A DNA stretch of 64,000 bases from Parapedobacter defluvii (GTDB lineage Bacteria; Bacteroidota; Bacteroidia; Sphingobacteriales; Sphingobacteriaceae): the NCBI RefSeq assembly GCF_014642075.1, contig NZ_BMIK01000001.1, forward strand, positions 248,001 to 312,000. The letters run 5' to 3'. A program made the translations under genes and the position numbers. Below are positions 36,769 through 46,077 of the stretch, one piece after another. Below the pieces are notes generated by a model. It saw nothing but the letters and a program-made list of their open reading frames with translations. It was not told the DNA's origin and searched no databases. Numbering within the stretch: position 1 is the first letter of the stretch; each line of letters begins with the position of its first letter.

Positions 36769-37866
36769 ATGATTGCTACAATTTGTACTTTTTTATTGGG
36801 CGGCCTGTTGTTGGTTGACCCAATTGCTCATCTTAGCAATGTAGAGCCCCCTATTTATCGTGCGGAAATTAAAGAAAGGTATATTTCTGTAGACAGTGTA
36901 TGTGCTTGGCCCAATTTAACCATGTTGGGTGATAGTACAATCATTGCCACCATTTTTAATAAACCTTCTCATGGCTTGGTGGAAGGTGATGTGGAATGCT
37001 GGGCAAGTAAGGATGGGACCGACTGGAAAAAACATGGAACTCCTGCACTGCACGATGCAACAGCGACCACCCGGACGAATGTGGCTGCTGGATTAACAAA
37101 GCATGGTGATTTGCTGGTTTTGTCATCCGGCTGGTTACTTAAGCCTGCAGAGGCACCTAACCCTTCAAGAGGAGCTATTATCAAAGCATGGATTTCCCGG
37201 TCTTCAGACGGAGGGAAAACTTGGACGGTTGATAAACACTCATTTCCCCCGGCAGAGAAAGGAAGGACGGAATATATTCCATTTGGTGATATTTTCATTG
37301 CGGATGATGGATCATTGCGGACAACGTGCTATTCAATTACAAGGGACCGGAGGGAAGATAAGGTGACTTTATTTCGAAGTGACGACGATGGATATACTTG
37401 GAAAAAGATGGTTGATATCATTGAACAACATAACGAAACAGCCCTTTTTCGGGTAAAAGATAACGTTTGGCTAGCTGCTGCAAGGAGCTCAACCGAAGCA
37501 CATGTCAACTTGTTCCGTTCCGAAGACGACGGTTATACATGGCAAAAAATTAGGGCAATAACGGAATTGCGGCAGATCCCAGCGCATATTATGTTGTTGA
37601 AAGGGGGGCAGTTATTGCTGACCTACGGTAACCGTAATGCTGGCAGATTCGGTATTAAAGCCAAAGTAAGTGACGATAATGGAATCACGTGGAGTCAAGA
37701 AATAACGTTGATAGATGACCTATCAAGCGGAGATTCAGGATATCCATCCAGCGTGCAGCTTGCTTCCGGAGAAATCGTGACGGCATATTATGCCGCCGGA
37801 ACCACCGCCCACCATCGTTATCACATGGGAACAGTCAAGTGGATATTGGAAAAAGCTGAAAAATAA
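36769..37866 (+). CDS. sialidase-fold (BNR) protein, third propeller
   Basis: Secreted propeller protein of 365 residues with an N-terminal hydrophobic stretch (TFLLGGLLLV). Asp-boxes: SSDGGKTW, RSDDDGYTW and RSEDDGYTW; the C-terminus GDSGYPSSVQLASGEIVTAYY corresponds to the last blade of sialidase-superfamily exo-hydrolases. As in its two neighbours, no clear RIP motif is seen. Only about 50 bp separate it from the sulfatase, and the DHDPS-like lyase follows 25 bp later. Confidence 0.7.
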   Translation: MIATICTFLLGGLLLVDPIAHLSNVEPPIYRAEIKERYISVDSVCAWPNLTMLGDSTIIATIFNKPSHGLVEGDVECWASKDGTDWKKHGTPALHDATATTRTNVAAGLTKHGDLLVLSSGWLLKPAEAPNPSRGAIIKAWISRSSDGGKTWTVDKHSFPPAEKGRTEYIPFGDIFIADDGSLRTTCYSITRDRREDKVTLFRSDDDGYTWKKMVDIIEQHNETALFRVKDNVWLAAARSSTEAHVNLFRSEDDGYTWQKIRAITELRQIPAHIMLLKGGQLLLTYGNRNAGRFGIKAKVSDDNGITWSQEITLIDDLSSGDSGYPSSVQLASGEIVTAYYAAGTTAHHRYHMGTVKWILEKAEK

Positions 37867-37891
37867 TAAAAGCATATTTATCGTAATCCAT

Positions 37892-38833
37892 ATGTTCGCA
37901 AATCCATTACAACCCAATACGCTGAAAGGAGTTTGGGGAACGTTGCAGATTCCTTTTAACACCGATGATACCATTGATTACCCGCTTCTGAATGAAGGGA
38001 TCGATTTTTTGGTGAGAACATCACTACATGGTATCTATTCCAATGGCACGGCTGGAGAATTTTATAATCAGACGGAAGTGGAGTTTGATAAAATCAATGA
38101 AATGCTGGCAGAACGGTGTAAAAGAACGGAGCGTGCATTTCAGATCGGTGCTAGTCATATGAGCCCCATTATTTCCCTAGAACGAATCAGACGTGCCAAG
38201 GCGCTGAATCCACAGGCATTTCAGGTAATTTTTCCCGATTGGCTACCGATGACAATTGAAGAACAAATTCTTTTTATGATCAAAATAGCTGAGGAGGCGA
38301 ATCCAATACCCATTGTACTTTATTTACCCGGGCATGCGAAGACAAAGTTAAGTGTGAAGGATTTGGAATACCTTTCCGATCATATTCCTGGTCTTATAGG
38401 CATTAAGATCGCAATGATTACTCCGGACCGATATGCGGATATGAGAAAACTGAATCAAAGGATGTCCGTGTTCATTCCTGGACATCATCTAGCAACCGGA
38501 ATAAAGGAGAAGATTGGATCTGGTTCTTATTCCAATGTAGCTTGCATTAATCCAGACGCTGCCCGAAAATGGTATGACATCATGCTATCTGATGTGGAAA
38601 GAGGCATGCTGATTGAAAATATGGTAAGGAAATTCTTTGATGAGGAAATCATCCCGTTAGCCTCAAGGGGGTACTCCGACCCCGCTTTGGATAAATTGTT
38701 AGCTGCTGTGGGAGGTAAAATACCGGCAAATACCCGATTACGCTGGCCATATAAGAGCGCTGATGATAAACAAGTCGTTGCAGTGCGTGCTGCTGCAAGA
38801 AAGATATTACCCGATTTTTTTGATATACAGTAG
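37892..38833 (+). CDS. DHDPS/N-acetylneuraminate-lyase-family aldolase
   Basis: Cytoplasmic class I aldolase of 313 residues. The start at 37892 (MFANPL) is chosen because it precedes the standard opening LKGVWGTLQIPF; upstream in-frame codons lie inside the propeller gene. The family Tyr is in VLYLPG (~144) and the Schiff-base Lys in IGIKIA (~172), 28 residues apart as in DHDPS. The region TSLHGIYSNGTAGEFYNQT matches the GTTGE loop. The family covers neuraminate lyase, KDG aldolase and dihydrodipicolinate synthase. Its place after three propeller proteins and before an SGNH hydrolase suggests cleavage of a keto-deoxy sugar acid. Confidence 0.82.
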   Translation: MFANPLQPNTLKGVWGTLQIPFNTDDTIDYPLLNEGIDFLVRTSLHGIYSNGTAGEFYNQTEVEFDKINEMLAERCKRTERAFQIGASHMSPIISLERIRRAKALNPQAFQVIFPDWLPMTIEEQILFMIKIAEEANPIPIVLYLPGHAKTKLSVKDLEYLSDHIPGLIGIKIAMITPDRYADMRKLNQRMSVFIPGHHLATGIKEKIGSGSYSNVACINPDAARKWYDIMLSDVERGMLIENMVRKFFDEEIIPLASRGYSDPALDKLLAAVGGKIPANTRLRWPYKSADDKQVVAVRAAARKILPDFFDIQ

Positions 38834-38835
38834 CG

Positions 38836-39549
38836 ATGCAATATAATATGCTGAAATCTATATCATTTGTTGTGTTTCTGCTTTATGTGGCCAACGCTGC
38901 TGCCCAATCGACATGGGATAGCCTATATAGGCCGGATATTTATCCGTTTCTTGTGGAGCAATCCCGACAATATTCACGATCCGAAAATGACATTATTTTC
39001 TTGGGGAACAGTATTACGTTTTGGGGGAATTGGACAGAAATGTTGAATAATCGATATGTCAGGAATCGGGGGATACCCGGAGATATAACCTATGGTGTGT
39101 TGGAAAGACTGCCATACATTGCGGAAGGTCATCCCGACCGTATTTTTATTATGATCGGAATTAATGATCTTGCACGTAATATTCCAGATCGTGTTATCTT
39201 AACTAATTATCGACGTATGATTAGAATAATTAAGGAAATTTCACCAAAAACAAAAATCTATTTTCATACGCTGCTTCCAACAAATGAGTCATTTGAAAAA
39301 TTGAAAAGTCACTATGGTAAGGCAAAACACATACTGGATATCAATGCCGAATTGAAAATGCTGGGTACGAATGAATCGATACAAGTAATCGATCTATATA
39401 AGTACTTCGTCGGTTCCGATGGAAGGCTAAAATCTGTTTACACCTGGGATGGTGTGCACTTGACAGCGGCAGGTTATCGTTTGTGGCTCGACATTCTCAA
39501 AGAAAATGGATGTTTGCCTTCCGGTCAAAAGTTAACATCAACAAATTGA
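38836..39549 (+). CDS. SGNH/GDSL hydrolase
   Basis: Secreted hydrolase of 237 residues with a signal peptide ending NAAAQS; the start may be the ATG at 38848. All four SGNH blocks are visible: FLGNSIT (Ser), RGIPGD (Gly), IGINDL (Asn) and [11 protein letters not shown] (Asp/His). It resembles the PAF-acetylhydrolase/sialate-O-acetylesterase-like group often found with glycan hydrolases. It sits 2 bp after the aldolase and probably removes O-acetyl groups from the sugar before cleavage. Confidence 0.82.
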   Translation: MQYNMLKSISFVVFLLYVANAAAQSTWDSLYRPDIYPFLVEQSRQYSRSENDIIFLGNSITFWGNWTEMLNNRYVRNRGIPGDITYGVLERLPYIAEGHPDRIFIMIGINDLARNIPDRVILTNYRRMIRIIKEISPKTKIYFHTLLPTNESFEKLKSHYGKAKHILDINAELKMLGTNESIQVIDLYKYFVGSDGRLKSVYTWDGVHLTAAGYRLWLDILKENGCLPSGQKLTSTN

Positions 39550-39550
39550 T

Positions 39551-40339
39551 ATGATTGCCGCAAATTCATTGTTTGACTTAGAAAATAGAACCATCTGGGT
39601 ATTAGGTGGGGCAGGATATTTAGGTACTGCTGTTACGCTGTTATTAGCAAAAATGGGAAGCAATGTGGTATGCATAGACATGGGAGGTAAAGCTGAAAAA
39701 CTGATCCAAGAAACCACATTATCGACAAAGATTACCGGGATCAGTTTAGATGCTAACAAGTTGGATGCAGTATCTTCTTTTATTGAAAATGAGTTAATGC
39801 ATCAAAAGTGCCCCCATGGGTTTGTTAATCTAACCTATGCATCCAGTAACCGGCGATTTGAGGAATTGACTTACGCTGAATTTGATGAAGTAAACCACAG
39901 TGGAATCACAGCCCCTTTTTTCATCAGCAGGCTTATTGGTCAAAAAATGGCTGCAAATGGTGGCGGCAGTATTGTACTTTTTTCCAGTATGTATGGTATC
40001 GTGGCGCCTTACCCTTCGGTGTATCGTCAGCCCATGAATAAAAATCCGATAGAATACGGTATTGGGAAAGCGGCAATCAGTCAGATGGCCAAATATATGG
40101 CAGTCCATTGGGCGAGTCAACATGTACGGTGCAATTGCGTCGCTCCCGGACCTTTCCCGAACCCAATGGTGCAAAGTCAGCATCCGGATTTCGTTGAACG
40201 ATTAAAGGACAAGGTGCCGATGCAACGCGTTGGTAGACCAGATGAAATAGCCGGGGTCGTAGCTTTCTTATTAGCCGATGCTTCCTCCTATATGACGGGG
40301 CAGACACTTGTTGTAGATGGGGGGTGGACATGTTGGTAA
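39551..40339 (+). CDS. short-chain dehydrogenase/reductase
   Basis: Classical SDR of 262 residues. The nucleotide motif is GGAGYLG; the catalytic Ser is in VLFSSMYG, and Y-x-x-x-K is intact in [10 protein letters not shown]. The C-terminus GQTLVVDGG is typical. The ATG lies 1 bp after the previous stop. The segment [11 protein letters not shown] before the catalytic Tyr is longer than usual, as in SDRs working on larger sugar or nucleotide substrates. It is likely a sugar or sugar-acid dehydrogenase of this locus. Confidence 0.85.
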   Translation: MIAANSLFDLENRTIWVLGGAGYLGTAVTLLLAKMGSNVVCIDMGGKAEKLIQETTLSTKITGISLDANKLDAVSSFIENELMHQKCPHGFVNLTYASSNRRFEELTYAEFDEVNHSGITAPFFISRLIGQKMAANGGGSIVLFSSMYGIVAPYPSVYRQPMNKNPIEYGIGKAAISQMAKYMAVHWASQHVRCNCVAPGPFPNPMVQSQHPDFVERLKDKVPMQRVGRPDEIAGVVAFLLADASSYMTGQTLVVDGGWTCW

Positions 40340-41316
40340 TCGAATGTAAAAAGGTTAAGTTTTTATCAATATTGATAGTGGGTGGGTTTATACTGCTTTC
40401 AACTGTAGTACTTGCTGATCCGAAAATAATTCCAGATATGAGAAACGACGAACCATTGTCTGATTTGCGTTCCCTGTTACACACAGAAAAAGAATGGATT
40501 AAAGTACATGTAGCCGAATTCCTCATTTGGGAAAACGAATATACGGATGAGGTAAAAAATGTGTTTTTGGAGGAAGAACGTCAATTTAGAAATACGCCGA
40601 AATATAGAATTGGCATTTGGCGGGTACTGGCGCAGGTGGCCCAAACCAAGCAAGAACGTTGGAAATGGGAAAATAAAATTGTTGAAGTCTACTCTAACCC
40701 CACCAGCCCCGATCGCCCTCATGCCATTGAAACGTTGGCCAAGTTGAAACATGCCGCGCCGGGAATTTCACCCGATTGGGTAAGACAAATTAAGGATTCG
40801 GTTATTGACCCATTTGCAATCTATCGGCTTTGGAACGCTGCTTATAATCAGGAAGTAGGGATGGACTCGGTCAGAGCAACTTGCATTTCCTTGTTGGCCA
40901 CATCTATACGGGAGGAACGTGACGAGCTTATTCCGGTTATTTCATATGTATTTCGTTATCTAAAGCCTTTTGAGATCGCGGACTGGGATAAAATCAAAAC
41001 GGTTGCAATGGGATTTCAGGGAGATGAATCGGTTTATGCCAATTTGTTAGCTACTGCTTGGTTGACGGTGCCGGATTCAGCAGTCGGAGAGCTACAGCCT
41101 ATAAAGAACAGGTTAACAGTGTTTTTAGATGAGAAAATACATTTATTGCAGGTTTTTAGTGCTTTTGCTGAAAAAGGAGGCGCTAACGAATTGAATCAAT
41201 TGATAAGGATATATACCGAAATATCGGATAGAAATTTGCAAGAATATGATGCCGATGTCCATGCGATGGCAGCTTATGCGATTGTAAAAATAAAGGGAAG
41301 GTTGATTAATGACTAA
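40330..41316 (+). CDS. exported HEAT-like helical-repeat protein, unknown
   Basis: Protein of 328 residues overlapping the end of the SDR gene by 10 bp. I chose the ATG at 40330 over a GTG at 40324. A hydrophobic segment ([19 protein letters not shown]) serves as signal. The rest is helical with Trp-rich pairs ([28 protein letters not shown]) and looks like HEAT/armadillo-type repeats ([24 protein letters not shown]). I do not recognise it. Its place between an SDR and a transporter in the same operon suggests a periplasmic accessory role. Confidence 0.55.
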   Translation: MLVIECKKVKFLSILIVGGFILLSTVVLADPKIIPDMRNDEPLSDLRSLLHTEKEWIKVHVAEFLIWENEYTDEVKNVFLEEERQFRNTPKYRIGIWRVLAQVAQTKQERWKWENKIVEVYSNPTSPDRPHAIETLAKLKHAAPGISPDWVRQIKDSVIDPFAIYRLWNAAYNQEVGMDSVRATCISLLATSIREERDELIPVISYVFRYLKPFEIADWDKIKTVAMGFQGDESVYANLLATAWLTVPDSAVGELQPIKNRLTVFLDEKIHLLQVFSAFAEKGGANELNQLIRIYTEISDRNLQEYDADVHAMAAYAIVKIKGRLIND

Positions 41317-42541
41317 TCGAAAATTTTACCCCTGGTTTTTAGTAGCACTTCTGTGCATAGTTGGGGCGCTTAATTATCTCGACCGTATGACGATTACCAC
41401 CATGCGGTCAAGCATCGTTGAAGCCATCCCCATGACGGATGCTGAATTCGGTTTGTTAACATCTGTCTTTCTTTGGGTATACGGGTTTGCCAGTCCGTTT
41501 GCGGGCTATCTTGCCGATCGATTTAATCGAAGTAAGGTCATTATCGGTAGTTTATTCTTTTGGTCGTTGGTTACGTGGTTGACCTCGATGGCAACTTCCT
41601 TTGAACAATTATTGGCGGCGAGGGCGTTAATGGGAATCAGTGAGGCATGCTATATTCCCGCTGCGATGGCATTGATTATGGATTGGCATACCGGCAGTAC
41701 AAGGTCTACAGCTACCGGTATCCATGTGGCTGGAGTCATGGTTGGTCAAAGCCTCGGTTTTATCGGCGGATGGTTGGCGGAAGCGCATAGTTGGAATCAC
41801 GCTTTCAGTATTTTCGGTATTGTTGGCATTGGGTATGCCTTTGTCTTAGTGTTTTTCCTGCACGACCGGAAAGCTGAAATCAAGGCAGGGGATTTGGATA
41901 CCCATCAGCAAGAAGCTCAAACAGATCTTAGGGAGGCACTGAAGCGATTATTCGGTGATACTTCTTTCATCATGGTTTTGATCATCTGGGGAATAGCCGG
42001 AGCGATCAGTTGGATGGTAAGCGGCTGGTTGCCCACTTTCTACAAGGAAAGATTTAACCTTTCCCAAACGGAGGCAGGTATTTATTCCACGGCCTATTTT
42101 TTCCCGGCTATGCTGGTCGGCGTCATTGGCGGTGGGGCGTTGGCCGACTGGTGGTCTAAGACGAATTCCAGGGCACGGATGTGGTTGCCTGCCATCGGGT
42201 TCCTCATTGCAGTACCTGCTGTTTTTGTAGCCAGCTACACGATGCTGCTATGGGTAACAGTTATCGGTTTCTTGGTGTATGCATTAACACGGCCATTTAT
42301 TGACGCCAACATGATGCCCATCTTGGGTATGATTGCAGATAAACGCTATCTTGCAACGGGTTACGGCTTTTTGAATCTGTGTAGTTGCGTTATTGGTGGG
42401 ATCGGGATTTATATTGCCGGAGCTTTGCGGGATGAACAAGTAAATCTTACGCTGATATTTCAGTTAGCCGCGTTAAGCATGGTAGTCTGCGCACTGTTAT
42501 TATTCCGGCTAAAACCTAAAGCCAAGCCAATCGATGAATAA
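41309..42541 (+). CDS. MFS transporter, anion:cation symporter type
   Basis: Inner-membrane carrier of 410 residues with about 12 helices, overlapping the previous gene by 8 bp. GALNYLDRMTITTMRSSI in helix 1 and GYLADRFNRSKVI in loop 2-3 are typical of the ACS family, which imports hexuronates, sugar acids and other organic anions with protons. That fits an acidic monosaccharide released by the sulfatase/propeller enzymes. The central cytoplasmic loop (~190-215) is charged, as expected. Confidence 0.82.
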   Translation: MTNRKFYPWFLVALLCIVGALNYLDRMTITTMRSSIVEAIPMTDAEFGLLTSVFLWVYGFASPFAGYLADRFNRSKVIIGSLFFWSLVTWLTSMATSFEQLLAARALMGISEACYIPAAMALIMDWHTGSTRSTATGIHVAGVMVGQSLGFIGGWLAEAHSWNHAFSIFGIVGIGYAFVLVFFLHDRKAEIKAGDLDTHQQEAQTDLREALKRLFGDTSFIMVLIIWGIAGAISWMVSGWLPTFYKERFNLSQTEAGIYSTAYFFPAMLVGVIGGGALADWWSKTNSRARMWLPAIGFLIAVPAVFVASYTMLLWVTVIGFLVYALTRPFIDANMMPILGMIADKRYLATGYGFLNLCSCVIGGIGIYIAGALRDEQVNLTLIFQLAALSMVVCALLLFRLKPKAKPIDE

Positions 42542-42604
42542 TGTAAGCCTCATCACCGATAAAGAACAAACCGAGTATAACGAGCGCATAAATAATTTAA
42601 TAAG

Positions 42605-43399
42605 ATGAGAAAAAGCAGGGTATTAAATAAATTACGATCGGGGGGCATCGCCAGCTGTTTTAAAGTTAACCTGAAAGATGCTCAGGTTTCCGAGATCGCC
42701 GCGATTGCCGGTTTCGATTGTGTGTGGGTAGATTTAGAGCACATTGGTCAGGATTGGTCGGTCATCGCTTCCCATGTATGGGCAACCAAAGCACATAATG
42801 CCGATCTGATGGTGCGTGTGCCGCGTGGTTCGTACAGTGACTACGTCAAGCCATTGGAAATGGACGCAACAGGTATACTGGTGCCCCATATAATGGGCCT
42901 AGAAGATGCTAAAAAGGTGATACATATGACCCGTTTTCATCCCGTTGGTCGGCGGCCGATAGATGGAGGCAATGCGGATGGAGCGTATACCGCACTGGAT
43001 TTCAACGATTATTTAGTGTCAGCCAATCGTGAGCGCTTCATTGTATTGCAGATTGAAGATCCTGAGCCGTTGGATGAATTGGAGGAAATTGCTCAATTAG
43101 ATGGATTTGATATGTTGTTCTTCGGTCCCGGTGATTTCAGCCAAGGCATCGGCGCTCCGGGACAATGGGATCATCCGCTGCTATTGGAGACACGGAGGCG
43201 TGTGGCCGAAGTAGCCAATCGGTATGGGAAATATGCAGCTACCGTCGGTTCATCAGCAAACCTGCAGGATTTGACGGATATGGGCTATCATTTTGTGAGT
43301 GTGGGAGCCGATGTAGTCGGATTGAGGGATTACTGCCGAAATATCGTTGGGACGTTTGGCCAAAAAGGAACACAGGGCAAATCGTATTTGGAACAATAA
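42605..43399 (+). CDS. HpcH/HpaI-family aldolase (KDR-aldolase-like)
   Basis: Class II, metal-dependent aldolase of 264 residues. Family landmarks: FDCVWVDLEH, the Arg in MVRVPRGSY, and the metal ligands Glu in LQIEDPEPL and Asp in FFGPGDFSQ. The closest functions I know are 2-keto-3-deoxy-L-rhamnonate aldolase and HpaI, which yield pyruvate plus an aldehyde such as lactaldehyde. With the rhamnosidases upstream and the aldo/keto reductase 10 bp downstream, this could be the last step of a non-phosphorylated deoxysugar pathway. That assignment is inference. Confidence 0.8.
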   Translation: MRKSRVLNKLRSGGIASCFKVNLKDAQVSEIAAIAGFDCVWVDLEHIGQDWSVIASHVWATKAHNADLMVRVPRGSYSDYVKPLEMDATGILVPHIMGLEDAKKVIHMTRFHPVGRRPIDGGNADGAYTALDFNDYLVSANRERFIVLQIEDPEPLDELEEIAQLDGFDMLFFGPGDFSQGIGAPGQWDHPLLLETRRRVAEVANRYGKYAATVGSSANLQDLTDMGYHFVSVGADVVGLRDYCRNIVGTFGQKGTQGKSYLEQ

Positions 43400-43409
43400 A
43401 TAAACGGAA

Positions 43410-44363
43410 ATGAAGAAACGAGCGTTGGGAAATACCGGTATACAGATTTCCGAGATTGCATTTGGGGGAGTCGAAATCGGCATTCCCTATGGGATTGGCG
43501 TAAAAAGTGAGGCAGATATGCTGACCGAGGCGGACGCCATTAAACTGCTGCACAATGCGCTGGGCCACGGAATCAATTTTTTCGATACGGCGAGGCTCTA
43601 TGGCGAAAGTGAGCGCATCATGGGGAACGCTTTTTTCGGTAGGCGGCAGGAAACGATTCTAGCAACCAAATGCCGGCATCTCAGAGATTCCGAAGGGAAA
43701 ATCCCCCCGTATGCGGCGCTTAATGAGCTGGTACGTACGTCTCTGAAGGAGAGTTTACGGGCACTGCGCACGGACTACATCGATCTGTACATGGTTCATT
43801 ATGCAGATATAGACTTGCTGGCCAATGAAGACGTTCTCAACCTATTCACGAAATTGCGAGAAGAGGGTACAGTGAGGGCCATCGGAGTATCCGTTTATAA
43901 AACCGAAGAAACGAGGCAGGCGATTCAAGCCCACGTGTGGAACGCCATCCAATTGCCCTTCAACCTAATGGATCAAAGCCAGGGGCAATACTTTAACGAT
44001 GCTGCCCAAAACGGAATCGGTATCATCGTCCGGTCCGTGCTGATGCGGGGCATGCTGAGCGACCGGAGGGCCAAATTACATCCAGCTCTCAAAGACGTCG
44101 AAACACACCTTGCCAAATATCGAGAGTTGTTGCGTGCAGGGTTTACCGATTTGCCTCAGTTGGCAACAAAATTTGCATTGGCTCATCCGGAGGTATCTGC
44201 CGTGTTGGTAGGGATTGACAAACAGGCCTATCTCGAAGATGCGCTGAACGCTGTCAAAGGTGTATACATGGACGATGACTTGTTGAAGGAGGCTCAGGCG
44301 TTAGCCTATCCGGACCCAGCGTTTTTGAATTTAGCAGAATGGGATAAAAACGGATGGTTATGA
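43410..44363 (+). CDS. aldo/keto reductase
   Basis: NAD(P)H-dependent reductase of 317 residues. Catalytic residues sit in FDTARLYGESE (Asp and Tyr), with the Lys in ILATKCRH and the His in DLYMVHYAD. The C-terminal GIIVRSVLMRGMLSD segment is family-typical. It probably reduces the aldehyde released by the preceding aldolase, or oxidises a sugar aldehyde as L-fucose/galactose-type members do. Confidence 0.85.
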   Translation: MKKRALGNTGIQISEIAFGGVEIGIPYGIGVKSEADMLTEADAIKLLHNALGHGINFFDTARLYGESERIMGNAFFGRRQETILATKCRHLRDSEGKIPPYAALNELVRTSLKESLRALRTDYIDLYMVHYADIDLLANEDVLNLFTKLREEGTVRAIGVSVYKTEETRQAIQAHVWNAIQLPFNLMDQSQGQYFNDAAQNGIGIIVRSVLMRGMLSDRRAKLHPALKDVETHLAKYRELLRAGFTDLPQLATKFALAHPEVSAVLVGIDKQAYLEDALNAVKGVYMDDDLLKEAQALAYPDPAFLNLAEWDKNGWL

Positions 44364-45280
44364 TTCGTATCGGTATAATCGGCATGAGCGAAGGGAATGC
44401 ACATCCCTACTCTTGGTCTTCCATCATTAATGGACGCTTTGACGGGAACGAAATCAGTCGGTTGGGGTACCCGGCTGTAACCGCTTATTTGGAAGCTAAC
44501 CGGGATACATTGGGTATTCCGGATGCAACCGTGACCCATGTGTGGTGCCAGGAACGTACCCTGGCGGAAAGCATTGCACATTCGTCGGGCATTGCGTCCG
44601 TAGTAGCGCAATTGGATGAGATGGTGGGCCAGGTAGATGCGGTGATTTTGGGACGGGATGATCCCGAAAATCATGTGGCAATGGCTAAGCCGTTTATTGA
44701 AGCAAAAATTCCTGTTTTTATTGATAAGCCCCTGGCTTATTCGCGCGAAGATCTGGAATGGTTTGCAGACCAGGTTCGGAATGGACGATTCATTATGTCG
44801 TGTTCTTCCATGCGCTATGCCAACGAATGCCGTGTTGCCAAACAGGAGTTGTCCAGCCTGGGAAGCATCGAATTAATTACGGCGGTGGGAAAAAAAGACT
44901 GGAAGAAATACGGTATTCATCTGCTGGAGGCCATATTTGCAGTGATGCAAGATTTGAAGCCGTTGAGTGTGCAGCATATCGGCGAATTAGATCGGGAAAT
45001 TGTCCATGTGCAGACGGCTGATGGTCCGGATATCATGCTTCATCTGTTTAATTCCATTTCTGGTACCTTTCAAGTATCTTTTTTTGGAACCAACCATTGG
45101 AAGCTGGTTGATATCCGGAATTCCTATTCGATGTTCCGCGATAACATGATCGAATTTGTCCGATCCGTACAGGAAGGAAAACCGCGTTTGCGTTTCGAAG
45201 ATACCTATCAGCTCATCAACGTGATCCTAGCGGCGAATGAAAGTCGTTTGGAAAACGGAAAACGTATTTTACTATCCTAA
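44360..45280 (+). CDS. Gfo/Idh/MocA-like oxidoreductase
   Basis: Protein of 306 residues whose ATG at 44360 overlaps the reductase stop (ATGA). A Rossmann domain begins IRIGIIGMSEGNAHP, which deviates from the usual GxGxxG, then VDAVILGRDDPENH and IPVFIDKPLA, where DKP replaces the usual EKP. The second domain covers ~135-270. Members oxidise or epimerise sugars with NAD(P). The altered cofactor loop suggests a divergent subfamily. Inferred role: a dehydrogenase step in catabolism of the imported sugar. Confidence 0.75.
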   Translation: MIRIGIIGMSEGNAHPYSWSSIINGRFDGNEISRLGYPAVTAYLEANRDTLGIPDATVTHVWCQERTLAESIAHSSGIASVVAQLDEMVGQVDAVILGRDDPENHVAMAKPFIEAKIPVFIDKPLAYSREDLEWFADQVRNGRFIMSCSSMRYANECRVAKQELSSLGSIELITAVGKKDWKKYGIHLLEAIFAVMQDLKPLSVQHIGELDREIVHVQTADGPDIMLHLFNSISGTFQVSFFGTNHWKLVDIRNSYSMFRDNMIEFVRSVQEGKPRLRFEDTYQLINVILAANESRLENGKRILLS

Positions 45281-45289
45281 GAAATTGCC

Positions 45290-46066
45290 ATGAATGTAAA
45301 GGAACTATTGAGTTTAAAAAATAAAGTGATTGTGGTTACCGGAGGCTCGGGTAAATACGGCAAGTGCATTGTAGAAGGGCTCGCTGAAGCCGATGCTACC
45401 GTGATCACCACCTCCCGTGATCCAAAGAGTGCGGAGGGTACAGCGGAATCCTTCCGTCAGGTTGGCTATGACGTGCACGCTTTGGTGGTGGATCAGGCAA
45501 TTCCCGATTCTGTAAATACATTAAAGCAGCAGATTACGGAAAGGTTTGGTAGGCTGGATGGTTTTGTGAACAATGCCGTATCACGCCCGATGAAAGGGTA
45601 TGGCGCGCCTTTGGAACAATTTGAGTTATCCATGCGGGACAACGCTACGGGGATGTTTCACCTGCTCAGGGAAATGACGGATTTAATTGTTCGCTCGGGC
45701 GGAGGCAGCGTGATTAACATCGCCTCCATGATGGGGATGAAGGGACCCGATTTGTCCAATTATGAGGGTACCGACATGGGTGACCTACCTCCGGATTATT
45801 TCTTCCATAATGCGGGTTTGATTAACCTGACCCGGTACATGGCCAAAATGCATGCAGGCAAAAATGTACGTTTCAATTGCATCAGCCCCGGAGGATTGTT
45901 TAATGACCAGCCGGAGCAGTTTCTGAAAAACTATTGCAAAAAGGTTCCCTTGGGCCGGATGGCAAACCGGGATGATATCAAAGGACTGGTTGTTTTGTTA
46001 GCATCTGATGCGGGGGCGTATATAAACGGAGAGAATATCCTAATGGATGGCGGATTGAATGCCTAA
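45290..46066 (+). CDS. SDR-family protein with catalytic Lys replaced by Asn
   Basis: SDR of 258 residues. The cofactor loop VTGGSGKYGKC, the NNAV motif, and the catalytic Ser in INIASMMG are present. The catalytic Y-x-x-x-K has become YFFHN (Tyr ~170, Asn ~174), while the following AGLINLTRYMAK continues the usual helix. The Lys lowers the Tyr pKa and holds the ribose, so loss of it predicts reduced or changed activity. A long insertion (GPDLSNYEGTDMGDLPPDYF) precedes the Tyr. Such insert-bearing members occur in sugar and neuraminic-acid operons. It lies 9 bp after the Gfo/Idh/MocA gene. Confidence 0.78.
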   Translation: MNVKELLSLKNKVIVVTGGSGKYGKCIVEGLAEADATVITTSRDPKSAEGTAESFRQVGYDVHALVVDQAIPDSVNTLKQQITERFGRLDGFVNNAVSRPMKGYGAPLEQFELSMRDNATGMFHLLREMTDLIVRSGGGSVINIASMMGMKGPDLSNYEGTDMGDLPPDYFFHNAGLINLTRYMAKMHAGKNVRFNCISPGGLFNDQPEQFLKNYCKKVPLGRMANRDDIKGLVVLLASDAGAYINGENILMDGGLNA

Positions 46067-46077
46067 TTGTGAAGGAT

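Noticed and set aside
30838-37866. calling the three propeller proteins sialidases (nanH)
   Set aside because: Asp-boxes define the fold only; the RIP arginine motif of GH33 is not seen in any of them.
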